Program-made: the position numbers and the translations under genes
Shown here: positions 6,576 through 12,766 of the stretch, one piece after another
How positions within the stretch are numbered: the first letter of the stretch is position 1
Layout: each line of letters starts with the position of its first letter
Assembly (NCBI GenBank): GCA_023443485.1
Contig: JAEZUH010000116.1
Span: forward strand, 1-17,762
Length of the DNA: 17,762 nucleotides
Direction: 5' to 3'
Source: Bacillota bacterium
Lineage (GTDB): Bacteria; Bacillota_I; Bacilli_A; RFN20; CAG-826
Notes under the pieces: generated by a model
The model's input: only the letters and a program-made list of their open reading frames with translations
Told to the model about the DNA's origin: nothing
Databases searched by the model: none

Positions 6576-8339
6576 TTACTTTTTGTTAGGATACTTTTCG
6601 CGATGAGCGTTGTAGTGAGTATGTAATAGCTCTTCAGCCAGCTCACTTCCTGGTTCACCGAGAAAGTCTTTATAGAGTCTTTGAATGTCTTTATTGTTAT
6701 GTGATTGGCGAATTACTTGTCTCTCATCTTCACTATAAAGAACGCTGGCTCTCTTTTGGCAGTATGTATCTAGGATATCATCATCTTCGTTAGGAAGAAG
6801 CATCGGTTTGACATATGGCTGTCCACCACCATTAATACATCCGCCAGGACATCCCATGATTTCAATAAAGGTATATGGAGATACACCATTCTTAATATCA
6901 TCTAGAAGTGGTTTAGCATTTTTCATCCCAGAAGTAACCGCCACCTTTATAACTGTGCCATCAATATCAATTGAGGCTTCTTTGACGGCTTCTAAGCCAC
7001 GAACATTATGAAATTCAATTGCAGAAAATTCTTTTCCAGTCATCCAAAAGTAAGCGGTTCTGAGTGCGGCTTCCATGACGCCACCTGTGACACCAAAGAT
7101 AACACCAGCACCAGAATAATCACCTAATAGATCCGAATCGAAATCTTCATCAGGTAATTTTTTCCAAACAATACCGGCGCGACGAATGACTTTTGCTAAT
7201 TCGCGTGTGGTTAAAACAGCGTCAACATCATCAGCCATTTCTGGGCGTGAACGTTCATATTTTTTCGCTGTGCATGGCATAACAGAAACAACAAAGATAT
7301 CTTCAGGGTTAAGGTTATGACTCTTCGCAAAGTAGGATTTAATAATTGCTCCAACCATCATGTGAGGAGATTTGCAGGTCGAGATATTTGGAATAATTTG
7401 TGGATAAAAGTACTCCATGTAGTTAATCCATCCTGGTGAACAAGAAGTGATTTGAGGGAGAGTACCACCAGTCTTAATTCTATGGAGAAGTTCATTAGCT
7501 TCTTCCATGATGGTTAAGTCAGCGCCAAAGTTAGTGTCAAAAACACGATAGAAACCTAAACGATGCAAAGCAGCAACCATTTTTCCAGTACCTGGTGTTC
7601 CGATTGGTTCACCAAACTCTTCAGCAATAGCGGCTCTAACAGCAGGAGCAGTTTGAACAATTACTTTTTTACCAGCTTTAATCGCGGCATCCACTTTATC
7701 AATTTCACTATGTTCCATTAATGCGCCAGTAGGACAGACATTAACGCATTGTCCACATTGCAAACATGGAGATTCAGCAAAGCTGCGGTTTTGAACAGGA
7801 GCGACAATGGTATGGAATCCACGATTCTCAAAACCGAGGATTGAGATACCTTGGGCTTCTTTACATCTCTCGATGCAGCGACCGCATAAAATACACTTGG
7901 CAGTATTTCGAATAATGCCAGGGGCAATTTCATCAACAGTGGCTTCGGAAAACTCACCGATATATTTTTGATCACGCGCTCCAACCATTTCAGCGACATG
8001 TAAAAGTTCACAGTGACCGTTTTTTGGGCATTGCAAACAGTTTTTTTCGTGGTTGCTGAGAATAAGTTCAACAGAAGCGCGACGTGCTTCCATCGCGTTT
8101 TGAGAAGAAATGCTAATCTCCATTCCTTCGCTAACAGGATATACGCAGGAGGCACTAAGCCCTCTAGCACCTTTAATTTCAACTAAACAAACACGGCAAC
8201 TCGCAAGAGAATTTTTACCATGATTGAAAGAACAGAGAGAGGGAATAACAAAACCGCACTTACGACAAGCTTCTAAAACAGTTAATCCTGCTTCGACTTG
8301 GAAAGGTTTACCTTCAATTTTAATATTAACTAATGACAT
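6576..8339 (-). CDS. hydA: [FeFe]-hydrogenase catalytic subunit HydA (NAD(H)-linked, group A3 type)
   Basis: 587 residues from the ATG at 8339, chosen because AAGGAGG lies 9 bases upstream. Reversible H2 production/oxidation subunit of a cytoplasmic HydABC complex. Domains in order: [2Fe-2S] ferredoxin with Cys36, 48, 51 and 65; His-ligated [4Fe-4S] site with His97, Cys101, 104 and 110; two [4Fe-4S] clusters with Cys149/152/155/159 and Cys192/195/198/202; then the H-cluster domain. H-cluster motifs are complete: TSCSPGW (Cys300), MPCTAKK (Cys356) and EIMGCPGGCINGGGQP (Cys497, Cys501). A small-subunit-like tail covers about 515-587. It follows hydB by 13 bases and is last in the operon. No hydEFG maturation genes are in the window. 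Confidence 0.97.
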   Translation of the reverse strand: MSLVNIKIEGKPFQVEAGLTVLEACRKCGFVIPSLCSFNHGKNSLASCRVCLVEIKGARGLSASCVYPVSEGMEISISSQNAMEARRASVELILSNHEKNCLQCPKNGHCELLHVAEMVGARDQKYIGEFSEATVDEIAPGIIRNTAKCILCGRCIERCKEAQGISILGFENRGFHTIVAPVQNRSFAESPCLQCGQCVNVCPTGALMEHSEIDKVDAAIKAGKKVIVQTAPAVRAAIAEEFGEPIGTPGTGKMVAALHRLGFYRVFDTNFGADLTIMEEANELLHRIKTGGTLPQITSCSPGWINYMEYFYPQIIPNISTCKSPHMMVGAIIKSYFAKSHNLNPEDIFVVSVMPCTAKKYERSRPEMADDVDAVLTTRELAKVIRRAGIVWKKLPDEDFDSDLLGDYSGAGVIFGVTGGVMEAALRTAYFWMTGKEFSAIEFHNVRGLEAVKEASIDIDGTVIKVAVTSGMKNAKPLLDDIKNGVSPYTFIEIMGCPGGCINGGGQPYVKPMLLPNEDDDILDTYCQKRASVLYSEDERQVIRQSHNNKDIQRLYKDFLGEPGSELAEELLHTHYNAHREKYPNKK

Positions 8340-8352
8340 ATTTGTTTCCTCC

Positions 8353-10257
8353 TTACTTCTTGATGATGGAGTTGAAGCGACATGTCGCCATACAAGATCC
8401 ACATTTAATACATTTGCTTTGGTCTATGACATGAATGAAGAGACGAGGATTTTTCTTTGAAGGTTCTTCAGTCTTAGAAATCGCATTAGTTGGGCAAGCA
8501 CGTGCACAAGATCCGCATCCAAAACAAGCATCAGGAATAATGTGATATTGCATCATACTCTTGCAAACGTGAGCAGGACAAACATGATCGACGACATGAG
8601 CGTAATATTCTTCAGGGAAAGCGGTCATCGTCGAAATAATTGGATTAGCAGCTGTTTGTCCAAGACCACAAAGTGAATTAGCTTTGATAATTGTCGACAA
8701 CTCTTTTAAGTCAGCTAAATCTTGCAAAGATCCTTTTCCATCACAAATGTTATTTAAGATTTCTAAGCATCTCTTCGTGCCAATTCGACAAGGAGAACAT
8801 TTTCCGCATGATTCTTCACAAATGAAAGTCATGTAGAATTTAGCAACATCCACCATGCAGTTATCTTCATCCATTACGATAGCTCCACCTGAACCCATCA
8901 TTGAGCCATGGGCAATTAAGGAAGCATAATCGATGGGGATGTCAAGATCCTTTTCAGTCAAACATCCACCAGAAGGTCCACCAGTTTGAATGGCTTTAAA
9001 TTTTTTGTTGTTTGGGATACCTCCACCAATATCGAAAATTAATTGTCTCAAGGTGGTTCCCATTGGAATTTCCACTAAGCCGACATTGTTAACTTTTCCA
9101 CCAAGAGCAAAAACCTTGGTTCCTTTACTATCAGCGGTACCAAAAGAGGCGTAATGGTCAGCGCCTTCACGGAAAATATAAGGAACGTTAGCTAAGGTCT
9201 CAACGTTATTGATGACACTGGGCTTATCCCATAAACCTTTGACGGCTGGGAATGGAGGACGTGGACGAGGCATACCTCGCTTGCCTTCCATACTATTTAA
9301 CAGAGCGGTTTCTTCACCACACACGAAGGCTCCAGCGCCGAGACGAATATGGCAACGGAAAGAGAAGTCAGTTCCAAGAATGTTATCTCCTAATAAACCA
9401 GCTTCTTCTAATTCAGCAATAGCTTTCTTTAGACGCTCGACAGCGACAGGGTATTCAGCACGGACATAGAAGTATCCATTTTTCGCTCCGATAGCGTATC
9501 CAGCAATCATCATACCTTCGATGACGTTAACGGGGTTTCCTTCAATGATGGATCGATCCATGAATGCTCCTGGGTCGCCTTCATCACCATTACAAATAAT
9601 GTATTTTTCTTCAACATTCATGTTGTAGGCGAATTGCCATTTTCGACCGGCTGGGAATCCAGCTCCACCACGGCCACGTAAACCTGACTTTAAAACTTCA
9701 TCGATAACTTGCTGACGAGTCATGTGGAGAGCTTTGTTTAAAGCGATGAAAGAGCCATCGCCAAAAGCTTCATCGATATCTTCAGGATTGATATCGCCAT
9801 TACCACGAAGGGCAATGTCGCGTTTTTGCAATCTATAGAAATTGATTTCGTGTTGTTTTTTGGCTTTTTGATTAGTGACAGGATCAACGAATAGGAGACG
9901 TTCAACAACTTCTCCTCCGATAATGTCGGTGTCAAAAATTTCTTGCACATCAGTCGTTTTTACTTTGGTGTATAAAGTTTCTTCAGGGAAAATCTTAACG
10001 ATTGGCCCTTGTGAACAGAATCCAAAGCAACCAACGATATTGGCAGTGACTTTTTCGCCAAGTCCTTTTTCTTCAATAAGGCTGTTGAATTTAGCTAAGA
10101 TATCGCTCGATTCACTGGACAAGCATCCCGTTCCGCCACAGATGACGATAGCTCGATGCCCATCTTGGCAATGGAATTTTTTCTCTAAGCAGGCTCCACA
10201 ATGACTAATCTTCTCAAGCAGTTGCTTTTCGGATTTGATTACTTCAATTTTAGCCAT
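8353..10257 (-). CDS. hydB: Hydrogenase NAD(H)/FMN subunit HydB (NuoF-like)
   Basis: 634 residues. Flavin subunit where NAD(H) meets the Fe-S chain. In characterised HydABC complexes it is where electrons are bifurcated or confurcated between NAD(H) and ferredoxin. Domains: thioredoxin-like [2Fe-2S] with Cys40, 45, 77 and 81; NuoF core with the FMN/NADH motif GLRGRGGAGFPAGRKW (192-207) and GAGAFVCGEETAL (307-319); [4Fe-4S] site Cys484, 487, 490 and 530; and a C-terminal two-cluster ferredoxin with Cys578/581/584/588 and Cys616/619/622/626. The extra terminal domains separate it from plain NuoF. The ATG at 10257 lies two bases after the hydC stop, with GGAGG inside the end of hydC, so translation is probably coupled. 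Confidence 0.96.
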   Translation of the reverse strand: MAKIEVIKSEKQLLEKISHCGACLEKKFHCQDGHRAIVICGGTGCLSSESSDILAKFNSLIEEKGLGEKVTANIVGCFGFCSQGPIVKIFPEETLYTKVKTTDVQEIFDTDIIGGEVVERLLFVDPVTNQKAKKQHEINFYRLQKRDIALRGNGDINPEDIDEAFGDGSFIALNKALHMTRQQVIDEVLKSGLRGRGGAGFPAGRKWQFAYNMNVEEKYIICNGDEGDPGAFMDRSIIEGNPVNVIEGMMIAGYAIGAKNGYFYVRAEYPVAVERLKKAIAELEEAGLLGDNILGTDFSFRCHIRLGAGAFVCGEETALLNSMEGKRGMPRPRPPFPAVKGLWDKPSVINNVETLANVPYIFREGADHYASFGTADSKGTKVFALGGKVNNVGLVEIPMGTTLRQLIFDIGGGIPNNKKFKAIQTGGPSGGCLTEKDLDIPIDYASLIAHGSMMGSGGAIVMDEDNCMVDVAKFYMTFICEESCGKCSPCRIGTKRCLEILNNICDGKGSLQDLADLKELSTIIKANSLCGLGQTAANPIISTMTAFPEEYYAHVVDHVCPAHVCKSMMQYHIIPDACFGCGSCARACPTNAISKTEEPSKKNPRLFIHVIDQSKCIKCGSCMATCRFNSIIKK

Positions 10258-10259
10258 GA

Positions 10260-10751
10260 TTATTGAGCCTCCATTTCTTTATGTTCATAGGTATTAATAA
10301 TTTTTATGACATTATCCACTTTAACTTGAGGATAGACTTTTCCATTCACGGACACGGCTGGTGCGATAGCGCAAGCGCCTATGCAACGAAGGACATCTAT
10401 AGTAAACAATCCATCGGGAGTTGTTTCTCCGGGTTTAATCTTTAAAATCTCGCAAAATTTGTCCAAAACTAATTGGGCGCCCTTGACATAACAAGCTGTC
10501 CCAAGGCAAACGCCAATAACGTACTTGCCTTTTGGGGTAAGTGAGAAAAAAGAATAGAATGTCACCACTCCATAGATTTCACTGACCGGAATGTTTGTCA
10601 AATCAGAAATTAATTCTTGAACCTCAAGAGGAATATAACCGTATTCTTTTTGAACATCCTCGAGAATCATCATTAATGGGGTTGGTTCGTCTTTGTAACG
10701 TTCGACTATTTTTGTAATCTGCGTTACAGCACTACTTTGTAAATGCGCCAT
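10260..10751 (-). CDS. hydC: Hydrogenase [2Fe-2S] subunit HydC (NuoE-like)
   Basis: 163 residues, normal for NuoE/HydC. Thioredoxin-fold subunit carrying one [2Fe-2S] cluster and binding next to the HydB flavin. Cluster ligands are Cys82 and Cys87 (GVCLGTACYVKGA) and Cys123 and Cys127 (LRCIGACAIAP). The helical N-terminal part includes LEDVQKEYGYIP and IYGVVTFYSFF, both typical. It is the first gene of the hydCBA operon. The ATG at 10751 has a strong AGGAGG seven to eight bases upstream, and a good promoter lies 43 bases upstream. The order C-B-A matches that seen for trimeric NAD(H)-linked [FeFe]-hydrogenases in clostridia and Thermotoga. Confidence 0.95.
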   Translation of the reverse strand: MAHLQSSAVTQITKIVERYKDEPTPLMMILEDVQKEYGYIPLEVQELISDLTNIPVSEIYGVVTFYSFFSLTPKGKYVIGVCLGTACYVKGAQLVLDKFCEILKIKPGETTPDGLFTIDVLRCIGACAIAPAVSVNGKVYPQVKVDNVIKIINTYEHKEMEAQ

Positions 10752-10793
10752 AATAACCTCCTATTTGGTTTATCGCATGAAACCAGCGCATTC

Positions 10794-10822
10794 ATTTTAC
10801 GCAGGCACACGCACATTGACAA
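10794..10822 (-). promoter_or_regulatory. Sigma-A-type promoter of the hydCBA operon
   Basis: On the minus strand, TTGTCA (10822-10817) and TAAAAT (10799-10794) are separated by exactly 17 bases, each five of six against consensus. Transcription would start near 10787, giving a leader of about 36 bases that carries AGGAGG. The -35 box directly abuts a palindrome (10823-10841). The leader contains another inverted repeat, TGGTTT/AAACCA (10766-10771 and 10780-10785). Confidence 0.75.
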
Positions 10823-10841
10823 GTATAAAAATGGTTTATAC
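10823..10841. promoter_or_regulatory. Palindrome next to the hydCBA -35 box, possible operator
   Basis: GTATAAAAATGGTTTATAC is a perfect 7-base inverted repeat around a 5-base centre, touching the -35 hexamer. The segment TGGTTTAT inside it recurs at 10766-10773 in the leader, so the promoter is flanked by two copies. It does not resemble the Rex redox-repressor site (TTGTGAAnnnnTTCACAA). Repressor or activator binding is inferred from position and symmetry only. Confidence 0.4.
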
Positions 10842-10861
10842 CCCTATTATCGGCAGAAAAG

Positions 10862-10891
10862 AAAAAATCCCAGCCTTTTGAGCCGAGATTT
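10862..10891 (-). terminator. Rho-independent terminator after the AcnX genes
   Basis: On the minus strand AAATCTCGGC (10891-10882) pairs with GCTGGGATTT (10874-10865), ten pairs including two G-U, with a 7-base loop. It then continues as a run of T. It starts 14 bases after the AcnX small-subunit stop and separates that operon from the hydCBA promoter. Confidence 0.85.
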
Positions 10892-10905
10892 ATCCAAAAT
10901 CTATA

Positions 10906-11346
10906 TTAGAGGATGATAACTGTTCCGTCTTCTTTGACTTCAATTCTATCGCCTGTTTTCACAGTTTCGAGGAACTCTTTACCTAATTGGTCAATCGCGA
11001 TAACTGGGCTATTTTCCCATATTCTAGCTAATACAATACCTGATCCCGCTAAAGAATCAATGTGTTCAGAGAAGAGAAATGCGGCGGGAGCGATACCCAT
11101 CGCACAAATTGTTTGAATGACTAGTCCTCCTGTTGTTGAACCGATAGTAAGAGGCAAACACAAAGCTTTTCCAGTTACATCGAGTCCAAAAAGATCTTTA
11201 TTCCCCTGATCAGAAATGACAGCGTTCTTTTTGTTTCCCACTACTGCCTTTTGAAATGATGCCAATGTGTTGACACCCTGATGTGTTACAACAGCTTCAC
11301 CAATGTAAGTTCCTGAGGCTAGGACTCTACCTTTGAATTGTTTCAT
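10906..11346 (-). CDS. Aconitase-X small (swivel) subunit, DUF126
   Basis: 146 residues from the ATG at 11346. An upstream extension in the same frame has no ribosome binding site, whereas AAGGGGGG precedes this ATG. AcnX swivel-domain protein, the partner of the large subunit next door. The two form a hydro-lyase with an Fe-S cluster. The motif IGSTTGG (about residues 68-74) carries Ser70, the expected counterpart of the aconitase catalytic serine. SGIVLARIWENSPVIAID is also typical of the family. It follows the large-subunit stop by one base. Known AcnX enzymes are cis-3-hydroxy-L-proline dehydratase in bacteria and phosphomevalonate dehydratase in archaea; sequence alone does not say which applies here. 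Confidence 0.9.
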   Translation of the reverse strand: MKQFKGRVLASGTYIGEAVVTHQGVNTLASFQKAVVGNKKNAVISDQGNKDLFGLDVTGKALCLPLTIGSTTGGLVIQTICAMGIAPAAFLFSEHIDSLAGSGIVLARIWENSPVIAIDQLGKEFLETVKTGDRIEVKEDGTVIIL

Positions 11347-11347
11347 T

Positions 11348-12643
11348 TTATTTTCCCCCCTTGCCAATGACAAAGTTCAAGACTTCTTCATCCTTGTAGT
11401 ATCTCGCTAAAGAATAGGTTCTTAACTTATTAGATGAAGTAATGATTCTCTTCTTTTTGGTTAAAGGATTATTCGTGTACATCAATGGACAAATGCTTGA
11501 TAACTTCGCACCAGTTGCTATTAAAACAGGATATTTGTCTGACTTCTTGAATTTTTCCACTACATCAGGAGATGAGGTTAAAATTGTTCGAATTGCCACT
11601 TTCTTTCTTCCCATCTCTTTTAAGCCATTGCTAATCTTGTCGGTCCATTGGCCGAGTTGTTGGAAAGTAAGATGAGGGCAACCGATAAAGATGAGATTAC
11701 CTTTCTTAGTTTTGTCTTTCCACATGATGGGGTATTCACGATAAACACGTTCTAATTCAGCATCATCGATGATGTATTCTTTAGCATTTGGAACAAGTAA
11801 TTTATCTCCAAATTCCTTTGCTTCTGGGGTCAAATTTGCAATATGGTACAAACCAACCGCTCCGTTTGAGGCTGTCGCGGCACCAAAATCTTTTAGATAT
11901 CCCACCGCAAAATCATTAAGTTCAGTTCCAAGATATTTATCGAGTCCCTCAACATAAGGAACATCTTCCATGACTTTCATTCCAATGGCAGATCCGAGAA
12001 TTTGTGCTTCAGGAATCTTGCTTGTTTTAACAATTACTCTCCATGTAGCTTTTCTTCCTTTGTCGGTTAAAAATCCAAACTCAGGAACATAGCCAATGAT
12101 TGATCCGAATAGATCAAGCATGCCAGAGTTACGATTGCATCTAGCCCCTAAAACTGAGTTAGCAAAAACCACCGCGGAGCTTTCCGCCCAAGAAAGGATA
12201 TCCCCCTTCTTTGGAATGTTACCAACCTCTGGTAAATATGATGTGCAGGTGAAGGCGTTGCTATCGCGTAAGCCAACTTTCCTCAATTGTTCTTCATATC
12301 TTTTTTGTTGAGAAAAGAGAATTTTGCTATAGACCAACTTATCGAGAAGTGAACACTTCACATTCTTGTAGTCGTAAGGACGGGGGTCAACAGTGAATTT
12401 TCCTTTTGTCGTAATGCCGGCTTCGTTAATTCTATCCATTGTTGAGAATAGAGGTTTGCAGATTCCAATGCCAAAGGAAGTGACTAAATGTCCATCATCA
12501 TGAGTTACTTTGATTAAGCGTGGGGCTTCAAACATATCACCAAACATCACAACCGTTTCCATGATTTTGGCCATTGTCTCACCTTGCTTACCATTCAAAA
12601 TGTCACGCTGTTCATTTGTCAGTTCCATTTTAGGTTCATACAT
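11348..12643 (-). CDS. Aconitase-X large (catalytic) subunit, DUF521
   Basis: 431 residues. Catalytic subunit of a two-protein AcnX dehydratase, cytoplasmic and probably oxygen-sensitive. Family blocks: MELTNEQRDILNGKQG at the N terminus, THDDGH (47-52), FTCTSYLPEVGNIP (131-144), WAESSAVVFANSVLGARCNR (152-171), GCPHLT (321-326) and SSICPLM (382-388). Cys133, Cys322 and Cys385 are the likely Fe-S ligands, judged from motif position. The ATG at 12643 follows AAGGAG by eight bases. It is transcribed away from the ene-reductase gene across a 123-base gap. The reaction is expected to be loss of water from a hydroxy acid to give an unsaturated acid. No proline racemase, UbiD-type decarboxylase or mevalonate kinase is in the window to fix the substrate. 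Confidence 0.9.
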   Translation of the reverse strand: MYEPKMELTNEQRDILNGKQGETMAKIMETVVMFGDMFEAPRLIKVTHDDGHLVTSFGIGICKPLFSTMDRINEAGITTKGKFTVDPRPYDYKNVKCSLLDKLVYSKILFSQQKRYEEQLRKVGLRDSNAFTCTSYLPEVGNIPKKGDILSWAESSAVVFANSVLGARCNRNSGMLDLFGSIIGYVPEFGFLTDKGRKATWRVIVKTSKIPEAQILGSAIGMKVMEDVPYVEGLDKYLGTELNDFAVGYLKDFGAATASNGAVGLYHIANLTPEAKEFGDKLLVPNAKEYIIDDAELERVYREYPIMWKDKTKKGNLIFIGCPHLTFQQLGQWTDKISNGLKEMGRKKVAIRTILTSSPDVVEKFKKSDKYPVLIATGAKLSSICPLMYTNNPLTKKKRIITSSNKLRTYSLARYYKDEEVLNFVIGKGGK

Positions 12644-12766
12644 AAAAGTTTCTCCTTATTTTAATAAACGCGAACGTTGTTCTTTGCATAAATAATAACA
12701 CCATTCTCCTAATTTGTTATACAATACCTTCACTTTTCATCTAATATAGATAATAGAGGAAATCTT
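12644..12766. promoter_or_regulatory. Divergent intergenic region between AcnX and ene-reductase genes
   Basis: For the minus direction, TGTTATTAT (12700-12692) is an extended -10 with one mismatch. It would start transcription near 12685, with a leader of about 40 bases ending in AAGGAG. For the plus direction A/T-rich candidates such as TAATAT (12742-12747) precede AGAGG (12755-12759), but no -35/-10 pair has good spacing. The short leader contains AACGCGAACGTT (12667-12678), a minor inverted repeat. The shared region suggests, but does not prove, co-regulation. Confidence 0.4.

Noticed and set aside
8340..8402. N-terminal extension of HydA (21 residues) reading back into hydB
   Set aside because: It would lie within the end of hydB, lacks a ribosome binding site and family similarity. 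The ATG at 8339 has AAGGAGG at good spacing and the typical MSLVNIKIEG start.
12639..12690. 17-codon upstream open frame in the AcnX leader on the minus strand (starts ATGCAAAGAACA)
   Set aside because: It overlaps the AcnX start by a few bases and could be a leader peptide, but has no ribosome binding site, and no run of regulatory codons or attenuator-like hairpins follows.
12510..12695. Plus-strand open frame across the AcnX start
   Set aside because: It lies antisense to a well-supported AcnX large subunit, with no ribosome binding site and no recognisable protein.
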